From the NCBI RefSeq assembly GCF_014873145.1, contig NZ_JADBEK010000001.1, positions 12,028,001 to 12,092,000 of the forward strand: DNA of 64,000 nt, given 5' to 3'. The first letter of the stretch is position 1. Each line of letters begins with the position of its first letter. The notes under the pieces were generated by a model that was given only the letters and a program-made list of their open reading frames with translations, searched no databases and was not told where the DNA came from. Shown here piece after piece: positions 27,376-35,769 of the stretch. A program made the position numbers and the translations under genes. This DNA comes from Nonomuraea angiospora. GTDB taxonomy: Bacteria; Actinomycetota; Actinomycetes; Streptosporangiales; Streptosporangiaceae.

Positions 27376-28453
27376 CAGCCCACTGCCCACCCCTCGCCGA
27401 TCCCCGGACTCCGAGCCCCCGCTCCCCGCCTGGATGACCCTCCCCGGCTCCCTCGTCCAACCCTCATCTCCGCCGGAAGAGGACACGACCGAACCGCCCT
27501 CACCCACCCCACCACCGCCCCCGGACGACGCCCGATCGACTGATGGGGCGATGTGGGCCGATGAGGCGCGCTCGACCGGCGGGGCCGAGTCGGCCGACGA
27601 GGCCGGATCCACCGCTGACGCGCTGTTGGCGGATGAGGAGGTTTCGGTCGACGGGCCGCTGTCGCAGGAGGCGGACAGCGCACCGGCGCCGGACGTTCCC
27701 TCCGCCGCCCCGGACGCGGGTCCTCCGGGCGCCGGGTCGGCGGGTCGTGGTGCGGCGGAGTTCGGCGCAACGCGCACAGCCGATGAGGCGGGCGCTTCGG
27801 AGGCCGGTGGGGCGTCGGCGCCTGAGTGGCGTGAGGCGGATGCCGCCTTGGGCGTGGCTCCCGGGCAGGGTGCGGAAGGCTTCGACGAGGGGCAGGAGCG
27901 GGCGGCTGAAGGGCCGACGCTGGAGGCGGCGCTGGAGGCCATCCTGCTCGTCGTCGACGAGCCCGTCTCCGAGATCACCCTGGCCCAGGTGCTGGAGCGG
28001 CCCACCCACGAGGTCGTCGCCGCGTTGCGGGGCCTGGCGGCGGAATATACCGCTGCCGGCCGAGGTTTTGACTTGAGAGATGTTGCGGGCGGCTGGCGTT
28101 TCTACACGCGTGCCGACTGCGCACCCCTGGTCGAGCGGTTCGTACGCGACGGCCAGCAGACGCGGCTGACCCAGGCCGCGCTGGAAACACTTGCGGTCGT
28201 GGCTTACCGGCAACCGGTGAGCCGGGCTCGCGTCGCCGCGGTACGCGGCGTCAACAGCGACGGCGTCATGCGGACGCTCGTCGCGAGAGGGCTGGTCGAA
28301 GAGGCCGGCACCGACCCGGAGAGCCAGGCAGTGCTCTACCGGACAAGCTCATACTTCCTTGAACGTCTGGGACTGCGGGATCTCAGCGAGCTCCCCGAGC
28401 TCGCGCCCTTCCTCCCCGACGACGTGGAAAACCTCGAGGAGACAACAAAGTGA
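27368..28453 (+). CDS. scpB: Segregation and condensation protein B with long acidic N terminus
   Basis: A 361-residue protein, almost twice the usual length of about 200. The conserved ScpB body begins near residue 178 (LEAALEAILLVVDEPVSEITLAQVL) with two winged helices, LETLAVVAYRQPVSRARVAAVRGVNSDGVMRTL and the TSYFLERLGL end. The first 175 residues are Pro-, Ala-, Glu- and Asp-rich and disordered, with degenerate units such as ADEARSTGGAESADEAGS. The start ATG at 27368 overlaps scpA. The extension could be trimmed if a later start were used, but no other ribosome site is evident. An AT-rich codon patch lies at 28041-28085. Confidence 0.93.
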   Translation: MTDSPLPTPRRSPDSEPPLPAWMTLPGSLVQPSSPPEEDTTEPPSPTPPPPPDDARSTDGAMWADEARSTGGAESADEAGSTADALLADEEVSVDGPLSQEADSAPAPDVPSAAPDAGPPGAGSAGRGAAEFGATRTADEAGASEAGGASAPEWREADAALGVAPGQGAEGFDEGQERAAEGPTLEAALEAILLVVDEPVSEITLAQVLERPTHEVVAALRGLAAEYTAAGRGFDLRDVAGGWRFYTRADCAPLVERFVRDGQQTRLTQAALETLAVVAYRQPVSRARVAAVRGVNSDGVMRTLVARGLVEEAGTDPESQAVLYRTSSYFLERLGLRDLSELPELAPFLPDDVENLEETTK

Positions 28454-30345
28454 TCAACAGGCGTAGCACCCCGTCCGGTGATGGACGCGGTCGTGGACGT
28501 ACCGGCGGCTCGGGTCAGGGCCGAGCGGGACGTCCCGCCTTCCGCTCCGATTCCAGTTCAGGATCCCGGTCCGGCGGCGGCTTCCGCGGCGGATCCGGGG
28601 ACTCCCTCCGCGCCGACCGGAGCGGCTCACGCGCCCGGTACGGGTCCGGCGACGGCGAGCAGAGGCCCTCCCGCGGCGAGCGCGAGTACCCGGCGCGTGA
28701 CGACCGCGGCAACCGTTACGAGGACCGTGGCAACCGGACCGGTGACCGTGCCGGCCGGAACGATGACCGTGGGAGCCGGTACGACGACCGGGGTGGCCGG
28801 TACGAAGACCGCAACGGGCGTGGTGAGCGCCAGGAGCGGCCCCGCGGCGACCGAGGCGGATACCGCCCCGAGCGCCGCGACGACGAGCGCGGCGGGGGCG
28901 CCCGCGGCTCCCGCGACGAGCGTGGCGGCTACGGCGGCGACCGACGCGACGAGCGCGGCGGTTACGCGGCCGGACGGCGTGACGACCGCGGCGGTTTCGG
29001 TGCCGGGCGGCGTGACGACCGCGGCGGTTATGCGGCCGGACGGCGCGATGACCGTGGCGGCTTCGGCGCCGGGCGGCGCGATGAGCGCGGCGGCTCCGGT
29101 GCTGGACGGCGTGACGAGCGTGGCGGTTTCGGTGCGGGCCGCCGTGACGAGCGTGGCGGTTTCGGCGCCGGGCGGCGTGACGAGCGCGGTGGCTATGGTG
29201 CCGGGCGGCGTGACGAGCGCGGCGGTTACGCGGCCAACAGGCGCGATGACCGTGGCGGTTACGGTGCCGGGCGGCGCGATGAGCGCGAGGGCTCCGGCGC
29301 CGGGCGGCGTGACGAGCGCGGTGGCTTCGGTGCCGGGCGGCGTGATGAGCGCAGCAGCAGCGGTGGCGGCGGGTTCCGGGCTGATCGGAGCGGGCGCAGG
29401 GACGGGGGCGCTCCGGCTTCCTCGCGTGCCCGGTTCGGCAGGCGGGACGGCGACGCCCGCCCCGGCGACCGCGCCCCCCGTACCCCCCGCCGCGACGACG
29501 TGCAGACGATCGGCAGCGGCAGCCCCCAGCGCGACCGCGTGAAGGCCGCTCGCCAGCCCCTCCGCGACCGCGACTTCTACGCCGACGACTACACCGACGA
29601 GCGCGACACCACCGAGGTCCCCAACGGGGTGCGGCTGCAGAAGGTGCTCGCCCAGGCGGGCGTGGCCAGCCGCCGGGCCTGCGAGGAGATGATCGGCGAC
29701 GGCAGGGTCACCGTGAACGGCCAGGTCGTCAGGCGGTTCGGGGCCAAGGTGGACCCGGCGACGCAGGTCATCCACGTGGACGGCAAGCGCATCCCCACCG
29801 CCCCCGACCTCGTCTACTACGCCCTGAACAAGCCCATCGGCGTCGTCTCCACCATGAGCGACCCGCAGGGCCGCCCGTGCCTGGCCGACTACGTGGAGGA
29901 GCTGGCTCCGAGGCTGTTCCACGTGGGCAGGCTGGACACCGAGACCGAGGGCCTGCTGCTGCTCACCAACGACGGCGAGCTGGCCAACCGGCTGACGCAC
30001 CCCAGCTACGGCGTGCAGAAGAAATACTGGGCCAAGGTGCCGGGCCCGATCCCGCGCGACCTGGGCCGCAGGCTCAAGCAGGGCATCGACCTGGAGGACG
30101 GCCTCGTCAAGGCCGACAGCTTCGCGATCGTGCAGGAGCACGGCCAGCAGGCGCTGGTCGAGGTCGTCCTGCACGAGGGCCGCAAGCACGTCGTCCGGCG
30201 CATGCTGGAAGAGGCGGGCCACCGGGTGATCGACCTGGCCAGGATCGAGTTCGGGCCGGTGAAGCTGGGCCGTACCAAACCGGGGACGGTCAGGGCGCTG
30301 ACCTTGAAAGAGGTCGGTGAGCTGTACGCGGCCGTGAAGCTGTAA
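28450..30345 (+). CDS. RluB/RsuA-type rRNA pseudouridine synthase with RGG-repeat N terminus
   Basis: A 631-residue protein. The catalytic half (about 394-631) has an S4 RNA-binding domain (VRLQKVLAQAGVASRRACEEM) and the synthase domain with catalytic Asp496 in GRLDTETEGL, matching 23S rRNA-modifying RluB. The first 390 residues are Arg/Gly/Asp-rich and disordered, with thirteen 11-residue units at 165-307. The start overlaps the scpB stop by 4 bp. Arg-Gly tails typically bind RNA and promote condensates. The low-complexity coding region gives long open frames in other phases, which I treat as shadows. Confidence 0.92.
   Translation: MINRRSTPSGDGRGRGRTGGSGQGRAGRPAFRSDSSSGSRSGGGFRGGSGDSLRADRSGSRARYGSGDGEQRPSRGEREYPARDDRGNRYEDRGNRTGDRAGRNDDRGSRYDDRGGRYEDRNGRGERQERPRGDRGGYRPERRDDERGGGARGSRDERGGYGGDRRDERGGYAAGRRDDRGGFGAGRRDDRGGYAAGRRDDRGGFGAGRRDERGGSGAGRRDERGGFGAGRRDERGGFGAGRRDERGGYGAGRRDERGGYAANRRDDRGGYGAGRRDEREGSGAGRRDERGGFGAGRRDERSSSGGGGFRADRSGRRDGGAPASSRARFGRRDGDARPGDRAPRTPRRDDVQTIGSGSPQRDRVKAARQPLRDRDFYADDYTDERDTTEVPNGVRLQKVLAQAGVASRRACEEMIGDGRVTVNGQVVRRFGAKVDPATQVIHVDGKRIPTAPDLVYYALNKPIGVVSTMSDPQGRPCLADYVEELAPRLFHVGRLDTETEGLLLLTNDGELANRLTHPSYGVQKKYWAKVPGPIPRDLGRRLKQGIDLEDGLVKADSFAIVQEHGQQALVEVVLHEGRKHVVRRMLEEAGHRVIDLARIEFGPVKLGRTKPGTVRALTLKEVGELYAAVKL
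28942..29370 (+). repeat. In-frame 33-bp repeats, thirteen units
   Basis: Coding repeats of the pseudouridine synthase gene. The consensus unit is RRDERGGFGAG, with E/D at position 4 and F/Y/S at position 8. All thirteen units keep the frame and tandem spacing of 33 bp. They are imperfect at DNA level through synonymous changes. The last unit decays to RRDERSSSGGG. Confidence 0.9.
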
Positions 30346-30360
30346 TCTGGCCGGACGCAG

Positions 30361-30388
30361 GAGCCCGTGCGAACCTCCGCACGGGCTC
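30361..30388 (+). terminator. Perfect hairpin between rluB and aroH
   Basis: GAGCCCGTGC (30361-30370) pairs perfectly with GCACGGGCTC (30379-30388) around an 8-base loop, 16 bases after the pseudouridine-synthase stop and 27 bases before the aroH start. There is no T-run, so it may act as a partial terminator or as an mRNA-processing hairpin inside the operon. Confidence 0.65.
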
Positions 30389-30414
30389 TCCCGCTATGGA
30401 AGGGGACTGACCAC

Positions 30415-30774
30415 ATGGTGCGGGCGATCCGCGGGGCGATCCAGGTGGAAGCCAACGACCGCGACTCGATCATCGCAGGCACGACCGAGCTGGTCACCGC
30501 GATCATGGAGCGCAACGAGCTGACCACCGACGACGTGATCAGCGTGCTGTTCACGGCCACGCCCGACCTGACGGCCGAGTTCCCGGCGCTGGCGGCGCGC
30601 AAGCTGGGCTTCCACGAGGTGCCGCTGATCTGCTGCACCGAGATCGACGTGCCGGGCGCGCTGCCCCGGGTGGTGCGCCTCATGGCCCACGTCGACCTCG
30701 ACCGCCCGCGCTCCGCGATCCAGCATGTCTACCTGCGTGGCGCCGTGAAGTTGCGGCAGGATATCGCCCAGTAA
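30415..30774 (+). CDS. aroH: Chorismate mutase, AroH type
   Basis: A 119-residue trimeric-type enzyme converting chorismate to prephenate. The sequence fits the Bacillus AroH fold: AIRGAIQVEANDRDSI at the N terminus (with the substrate-binding Arg), ELTTDDVISVLFTATPDL, CTEIDVPGALPRVVRLM and HVYLRGAVKLR. The ATG at 30415 follows AAGGGGACTGACC. Prephenate dehydrogenase follows 63 bp downstream, giving the direct next step to tyrosine. Confidence 0.95.
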   Translation: MVRAIRGAIQVEANDRDSIIAGTTELVTAIMERNELTTDDVISVLFTATPDLTAEFPALAARKLGFHEVPLICCTEIDVPGALPRVVRLMAHVDLDRPRSAIQHVYLRGAVKLRQDIAQ

Positions 30775-30837
30775 CGCCCGGCGATTACGTCAGGGCATAC
30801 TCACGCCCACTATGGCCCGATAAATCAGGACACCGAG

Positions 30838-31926
30838 ATGGAACTTCGCACCGCGCTCGTCGTCGGCACCGGTCTCATCGGCACTTCCGCGGCCCTGGCG
30901 CTGCGCAAGCGCGGCGTACGCGTGCTGCTCGCCGACCGCGATCAGGCCGCCGTACGGCTGGCCCGGGAGCTGGGCGCGGGCGAAGACTGGGACCCGGACG
31001 CGCAGCTCGCCGACGAGGTGGACCTGGCGATCATCGCGGTCCCCCCGGCCCACGTGGCGAGCGAGCTGCTGGAGCTGCAGCGGATCAACGCCGCCAGGTT
31101 CTACACCGACGTCGCCAGCGTGAAGGCCGAGCCCCTGCACCGGGCCACGCAGCTCGGCTGCGACCTGACCTCCTACGTCGCCTCCCACCCGCTCGCCGGC
31201 CGCGAGAAGTCCGGCCCGGGGGCGGCCAGGGCCGATCTGTTCCTGGGCCGGCCGTGGGCGCTGTGCCCCACCGAGGAGGCCGACCCCGAGGCCAAGGCGA
31301 CCGTGCTGCGGCTGATCGAGCTGTGCGGGGCCAACGCGGTCGAGGTGAGCGCGTCCGAGCACGACCGCGCGGTCGCCGTCGTCTCCCACGCCCCCCACGT
31401 CGCCGCCTCCGCCGTGGCGGCCCGCCTGGCCGACGCCACCGACGTCGCGCTCGGCCTGGCCGGTCAGGGCGTGCGTGACGTCACCCGGATCGCGGGCAGC
31501 GACCCGAGCCTCTGGCTCGGCATCCTGTCCGGCAACGCCTCCCCGGTCGCCGAGGTGCTCGAAGCCGTCGCCGCCGACCTGGCCGACGCCGCCAGCGCCC
31601 TGCGCGCCCTGGCCGAGGGCGACGGCACCGCCACCAACGACATCACCCAGCTCCTCAAGCGCGGTGTCGTCGGCCACGACCGCATCCCCGGCAAGCACGG
31701 CGGCCCGGCCCCCTCCTACGCCGTCGTCCAGGTCGTCATCGGCGACCGTCCCGGCCAGCTCGCCCGCCTCTTCCAGGTGTGCGACGAGGTCGGGGTCAAC
31801 GTCGAGGACGTGCGCCTGGAGCACGCCCCCGGCCTGCCCCTGGGCATCGCCGAGCTGTCGGTCCAGCCCGACGCCGTGTCCATGCTGGCCGAGGGCCTGC
31901 GCGAGCGCGGCTGGGAAGTTCCCTGA
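30838..31926 (+). CDS. tyrA: Prephenate dehydrogenase with ACT domain
   Basis: A 362-residue NAD-dependent enzyme of tyrosine synthesis. The Rossmann start is VVGTGLIGTSAALALRKRG. The catalytic His lies in the block YVASHPLAGREKSGPGAA, and the helical dimer domain follows. An ACT domain fills about 295-362 (YAVVQVVIGDRPGQLARLF and following) and probably mediates feedback by tyrosine. It follows aroH, as in other actinobacteria. There cmk usually comes next, but here seven other genes intervene before cmk at 39106. Confidence 0.95.
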   Translation: MELRTALVVGTGLIGTSAALALRKRGVRVLLADRDQAAVRLARELGAGEDWDPDAQLADEVDLAIIAVPPAHVASELLELQRINAARFYTDVASVKAEPLHRATQLGCDLTSYVASHPLAGREKSGPGAARADLFLGRPWALCPTEEADPEAKATVLRLIELCGANAVEVSASEHDRAVAVVSHAPHVAASAVAARLADATDVALGLAGQGVRDVTRIAGSDPSLWLGILSGNASPVAEVLEAVAADLADAASALRALAEGDGTATNDITQLLKRGVVGHDRIPGKHGGPAPSYAVVQVVIGDRPGQLARLFQVCDEVGVNVEDVRLEHAPGLPLGIAELSVQPDAVSMLAEGLRERGWEVP

Positions 31927-31979
31927 CCCCTGGGTCCTCCCGTGTGAAAGCAGAACGCCCTATCGGTTGAGTAAAGGGT

Positions 31980-32600
31980 GTGACTGCCAAAGTGACGGCT
32001 CGCGCCGGGCCATCGGACCCGGCGGAGGCGCTGAGCGACGCGGCTCTGCTGGAGCTGTCGTGCCGAAAACCCGAGCGGTTCGGTGAGATCTACGACCGGT
32101 ACGTGGCGGAGATCCACGCCTACCTCGGCAGGCGCCTGGACCGGCAGGCCGCCGACGACCTGACCGCCGAGGTGTTCCTCGCTGCCTTCAGGAAGCGCGA
32201 GACGTTCGACTCCGGGCGCGGCGAGGTCCGCGCCTGGCTCTACGGGTTCGCCACCAACCTGATCAGCCTGCACCGCCGTACCGAGCTCCGGCGGCTGGCC
32301 GCGCTGCAGCGCAGCGCCGGCGTGCACCGCGCCCCGGAGGACGGCCACGAGGAGCGCGTGGTGACCCGCGTGGACGCCGTGAGCACACAGGGGCGGCTCG
32401 CGGAGGAGCTGCGGGCCCTGTCCGACGGCGACAGGGACGTGCTGCTCCTGAGCGCGCTGGGCGAGCTGAGCCATGAAGAGGTGGCCCAGGCCCTCGACAT
32501 CCCGTACGGCACCGTCGGATCCCGCCTGTCCCGTGTGCGCAAGAAGCTCCGTGCCGCCCTGGGCAGCGTCAACCCCCTGAACGGAGGCACCGATGGATGA
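31980..32600 (+). CDS. ECF-type RNA polymerase sigma factor
   Basis: A 206-residue sigma-70 family factor. Region 2 (about 30-95) shows RFGEIYDRYVAEIHAYLGRRL and the -10 recognition segment LTAEVFLAAFRKRETF, then RAWLYGFATNLISLHRR. Region 4 (about 140-195) reads LRALSDGDRDVLLLSALGELS with a recognition helix EVAQALDIPYGTVGSRLSRVRKKL. The GTG at 31980 has a weak AAAGG ribosome site. Its stop overlaps the start of the membrane protein at 32593 by 8 bp, a coupling typical of sigma/anti-sigma pairs, although that partner lacks a recognised anti-sigma fold. Confidence 0.93.
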   Translation: MTAKVTARAGPSDPAEALSDAALLELSCRKPERFGEIYDRYVAEIHAYLGRRLDRQAADDLTAEVFLAAFRKRETFDSGRGEVRAWLYGFATNLISLHRRTELRRLAALQRSAGVHRAPEDGHEERVVTRVDAVSTQGRLAEELRALSDGDRDVLLLSALGELSHEEVAQALDIPYGTVGSRLSRVRKKLRAALGSVNPLNGGTDG

Positions 32601-33651
32601 CTACCGGGCGGTGCGGGAGCTGCTGCCCGCGCCGCCGCTGACGCCCGACGTGGAACGGGCCGGACGCGACAGGCTGGCCGCCGCGATCGCGGGGGAGCGG
32701 GTACGGAAGGGCCGCAGGGCCGCCAGGTGGACCGGGCTGGGGCTCGGCCTGGCGGGCGCGGCGGCCGCGGCGGCCCTGGTCGTCGTTCCCGCCACGGCCC
32801 CCACCGCGCCGACCCCGCACGGCGTGATCGCCGCGCCTGACGGCAAACAGTTCCTGCTGGCCGCCGCGGCTTCGGTGACCTCCGTGCCGGACGCCGGCAC
32901 GTGGTGGGGGAGCACGCTGATCAACGGCAGGGAGTTCCGCGAGCCCGGCCAGGGCTACGTGCTGCGGGAGAGCGAGTCGCAGGAGACGTGGATCCCCGCG
33001 GACCCGGAGGGCCGCACCTGGTACCGCTGGAAGTACCTGGGCGCCAAGCCCGCCACGCCCCAGGACGAGGCGGCCTGGCGCGCCGCCGGGGCGCCGGAGT
33101 CGTGGACCTACGCGAAGAAGGCTCCCGGGTTGCCCACCGAGGACGCCCCACTCGGCATCGTACGGGCGGCGCCCGGCAAGCCGGAGACCTTCTCCACCGA
33201 GGACTGGGACTTCCGCATCGTGCTCGCGGACAAGCCCCTGACCAAGATGAACGAGGTCCCCGACACCCCCGAGGGCCTGCGCGCGCTCCTCGGCGCCCCC
33301 GACGACCAGGCGACCATCGACAACACCGCCCGCCTGCTCTTCTTCGCGCCGGTGACCAGCCGGACCAGGGCCGCCGCCTACCGGCTGCTCGCCTCGCTGC
33401 CCGGGGTCGACGCCGTCGGCCCGGTGACCGACGTGCTGGGCCGCGCGGGACAGGCGGTCGAGTACCGCTCCGCCGAATACCCCACCACACCGTACGCGGG
33501 AGAGACCCGCACCCGGCTGGTGATCGATCCGGTCAGCGGGATGCCGCTGTCCATCGAGACCCGGTCGGTGAAGGACGGGCTGCTCCTGGAGTACACCGCG
33601 ATCCAGGACAGCCGCTGGACGAACGACAACCCGTTGGAGGAGACGAAGTGA
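32593..33651 (+). CDS. CU044_5270 family membrane protein
   Basis: A 352-residue protein of a family that follows ECF sigma genes in Streptosporangiaceae. A cytosolic N terminus of about 43 residues (MDDYRAVRELLPAPPLTPDVERAGRDR and on) precedes one membrane helix (GLGLGLAGAAAAAALVVVPA), and the rest is extracytoplasmic. The short N terminus could contact the sigma factor, with the outer domain as sensor; that is inference. The outer domain has GAKPATPQDEAAWRAAGAPE and a late YEYRSAEY-like segment, both mirrored in the next gene, so the two are paralogues. The end overlaps that gene by 4 bp. Confidence 0.85.
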   Translation: MDDYRAVRELLPAPPLTPDVERAGRDRLAAAIAGERVRKGRRAARWTGLGLGLAGAAAAAALVVVPATAPTAPTPHGVIAAPDGKQFLLAAAASVTSVPDAGTWWGSTLINGREFREPGQGYVLRESESQETWIPADPEGRTWYRWKYLGAKPATPQDEAAWRAAGAPESWTYAKKAPGLPTEDAPLGIVRAAPGKPETFSTEDWDFRIVLADKPLTKMNEVPDTPEGLRALLGAPDDQATIDNTARLLFFAPVTSRTRAAAYRLLASLPGVDAVGPVTDVLGRAGQAVEYRSAEYPTTPYAGETRTRLVIDPVSGMPLSIETRSVKDGLLLEYTAIQDSRWTNDNPLEETK

Positions 33652-34547
33652 GATATCCGATAGCCGCAGTGGCCGTCCTCATCACCGCCGGCGTCGTCGC
33701 CGTGCCCGCGCAGGCAGCCCCGGCCGAGGGCGCCTACTGGCGGGTCGAGGTGGTGCGGACCGCGGACCATCCACGCCCCGTGGGCAGCGGATACACGGTG
33801 ACCCAGCGGTCGGTCAGCGTCGACTGGCAGACGCCCGGGGGCAAGGCGTGGTCCGCCTACCGCGAGCTGGGAGCCCGGCCCAAGACCGCGAAGGACGAGG
33901 CGGCCTGGAAGGCCGACGGCTCGCCGACCTCGTGGACGTACCGGACGGAAGGCATGAAGATCTCGCTGTCCACTGAACCCGGCAAGGGCCGCGTGGGCCC
34001 GGTGAAGGGGCGGCCCGCAGGAAAGTTCCGGATGGGGGAGAAGTGGGTGACGTACGCCCAGCTCCAGGCCCTGCCGACCGAGCCCGAAACGCTCAGGGCG
34101 CGCGTCGTCGCGGACGTGCGCGCCTGGATCGACGCGGCCGCGGAGGAGGCCAAGACCACCGACCCGAGTGCCAAGAAGGAGGACTGGCTGGCCCACCTCG
34201 ACAGGTACGTGGCCGAGCACATGACCCACCTGCTGTACGAGAACCCGGTGCCGTTCAAGGTCAGGTCCGCCGCGTACCAGGCGCTGAAGACCACCAAGGG
34301 CGTCAGTGACCTCGGCCAGGCGAAGGACCCGCTGAACCGGTCCGGCCAGAAGGTCGCCCTGCCGGTCTACGAGCGGAAGAGCTCGGTGCTCAAGGAGCAG
34401 TTCATCGTGGACACCAAGACGATGACGCTGCTGGCCCGCTACGTCGATCTCCAGGACGGCGGCAAGCAGCTGGCCGGCAAGAGCGGGGTCGAGACGTACA
34501 AGGTCGGCTGGACCGACGACAAGCCCGCCGTGCCCGCCGCCGGCTAG
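33648..34547 (+). CDS. Secreted paralogue of the CU044_5270 family protein
   Basis: A 299-residue protein starting at GTG 33648 (overlap GTGA). A Sec signal peptide (RYPIAAVAVLITAGVVAVPAQA, cleavage after about residue 23) replaces the cytosolic tail and membrane helix of the preceding protein. The mature domain is clearly related: GARPKTAKDEAAWKADGSPT matches GAKPATPQDEAAWRAAGAPE, and both share FKVRSAAYQAL / SRTRAAAYRLL and a VDTKTM / IDPVSG ending. It may be a soluble partner or decoy of its membrane-bound neighbour. Function is unknown. Confidence 0.8.
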   Translation: MRYPIAAVAVLITAGVVAVPAQAAPAEGAYWRVEVVRTADHPRPVGSGYTVTQRSVSVDWQTPGGKAWSAYRELGARPKTAKDEAAWKADGSPTSWTYRTEGMKISLSTEPGKGRVGPVKGRPAGKFRMGEKWVTYAQLQALPTEPETLRARVVADVRAWIDAAAEEAKTTDPSAKKEDWLAHLDRYVAEHMTHLLYENPVPFKVRSAAYQALKTTKGVSDLGQAKDPLNRSGQKVALPVYERKSSVLKEQFIVDTKTMTLLARYVDLQDGGKQLAGKSGVETYKVGWTDDKPAVPAAG

Positions 34548-34571
34548 CACCGGCCCGATGTCACATCCGAG

Positions 34572-34606
34572 CCTCCTCGGTCCGTCTTCAGGCCGGATCG
34601 AGGAGG
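34572..34606 (+). promoter_or_regulatory. Hairpin burying the ribosome site of the NDH-2-like gene
   Basis: CCTCCTCGGTCCG (34572-34584) pairs with CGGATCGAGGAGG (34594-34606) over 13 consecutive positions, with one G-U pair and a 9-base loop. The 3' arm contains the Shine-Dalgarno AGGAGG (34601-34606), 8 bases before the ATG at 34615. In mRNA this would block initiation unless opened. It could also act as a terminator of the upstream genes, but there is no T-run. Confidence 0.7.
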
Positions 34607-34614
34607 TAAGGACA

Positions 34615-35763
34615 ATGACCGACATTCTGGTACTCGGAGCCGGCTACACCGGGGTCGCCGCGGCCATCAGGACCGCCGTCAGGACCCGCCGCGCGGGGGG
34701 CCGGGTGCGGCTGGTGAACGCCTCGGCGAGGTTCACCGAGCGGCTCCGGCTGCACCAGACGGCGGCCGGGCAGCGGCTGGCCGACTTCCCGCTGCAGGAC
34801 GTGGTCGCGGGCACCGGCATCGAGTTCGTCCAGGGACGGGTGGCCGGGCTGGACGTCGAGCGCCGTCAGGCCCGGCTGGAGGACGGGCGCGTGCTCGGCT
34901 ACGACAAGCTGATCTACGCGCTCGGCGCCGTCACCGACGCCTCGGTGCCCGGCGTCGCCGAGCACGCCTTCGTCTACGACGACTACGCGGGCACCGTACG
35001 GCTCGCCGAACACCTCGCGGGCCTCGCCTCGGGCACGGTCGTCGTGGCCGGCGGCGGGCTGACCGGCGTCGAGTCGGCCGCGGAGATCGCCGAGGCGCAC
35101 CCGCGCCTGCACGTGGTCCTGCTGACCAGGGGGCGGCCGGGCTCCATGATGGGCGAGCGGGCCCGCGCCCACCTGGACGCCGCGCTGGAGCGGCTGGGCG
35201 TCGAGGTGCGCACCGGCGCGGACATCACCAAGGTGCTGCCGGAGGGGGTCGAGCTGGCCGGGGGCGAGCTCGTCCACTCCGACGCGACACTGTGGACCAC
35301 CGGCACCAGGGGCCTGCCGCCGGCCGCCGAGTCGGGGCTGAGCGTCGACGCCCGCGGCCGGATCGTGGTGGACTCCGCGCTGCGCTCGGTCTCCCACCCC
35401 GACGTGTACGCCGTCGGCGACGCCGCCGCGGTCAGCCAGCCGTACGGCGTGCTGCACGGCACCTGCCAGGGCGGCATCCCCACCGGCCTGCACGCGGCCG
35501 ACTCGCTCGCCGCGACCCTGCGCGGCAGGACCCCGAAGGCGTTCCGGTTCGGGTACGTGCATCAGCCCGTCTCGCTGGGGCGCGAGGACGCGGTCATCCA
35601 GTTCACCCGGCCGGACGACAGCCCGCGCAGGTGGTACCTGAGGGGCCGGGCGGCGATCGCGTACAAGGAGGCCGTGAGCGGCAGCCCGCTGCCCACGTTC
35701 GGGCTGCTGAAGCGGGGGCTGGTGCCCGTGTGGGCGTTCGCGCTGACCGGAGGGCTCGGGTGA
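34615..35763 (+). CDS. NDH-2-like FAD-dependent pyridine nucleotide oxidoreductase
   Basis: A 382-residue flavoprotein of the type II NADH dehydrogenase/AIF superfamily. The FAD motif LVLGAGYTGVAAAIR is at 5-19, a second NAD(P) motif is VVVAGGGLTGVESAAEIAE near 145, and the FAD-ribityl block reads VYAVGDAAAVSQPYG. A C-terminal stretch QPVSLGREDAVIQF is found in membrane-associated NADH:quinone reductases. It likely passes electrons from NAD(P)H to a quinone or small acceptor. Preceding in-frame codons from 34558 lack a ribosome site, so I start at the ATG after AGGAGGTAAGGACA. Confidence 0.9.
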   Translation: MTDILVLGAGYTGVAAAIRTAVRTRRAGGRVRLVNASARFTERLRLHQTAAGQRLADFPLQDVVAGTGIEFVQGRVAGLDVERRQARLEDGRVLGYDKLIYALGAVTDASVPGVAEHAFVYDDYAGTVRLAEHLAGLASGTVVVAGGGLTGVESAAEIAEAHPRLHVVLLTRGRPGSMMGERARAHLDAALERLGVEVRTGADITKVLPEGVELAGGELVHSDATLWTTGTRGLPPAAESGLSVDARGRIVVDSALRSVSHPDVYAVGDAAAVSQPYGVLHGTCQGGIPTGLHAADSLAATLRGRTPKAFRFGYVHQPVSLGREDAVIQFTRPDDSPRRWYLRGRAAIAYKEAVSGSPLPTFGLLKRGLVPVWAFALTGGLG

Positions 35764-35769
35764 ACGGCA

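Noticed and set aside
28942..29370. Regular repeats that look like a CRISPR array
   Set aside because: The units are tandem without unique spacers, stay in frame and code a known type of disordered tail.
28478..30222. Long open frames opposite and in other phases of the RGG-repeat gene
   Set aside because: They arise from the 33-bp repeat, are Ala/Thr/Val-rich and have no family match; the RsuA/RluB frame is supported.
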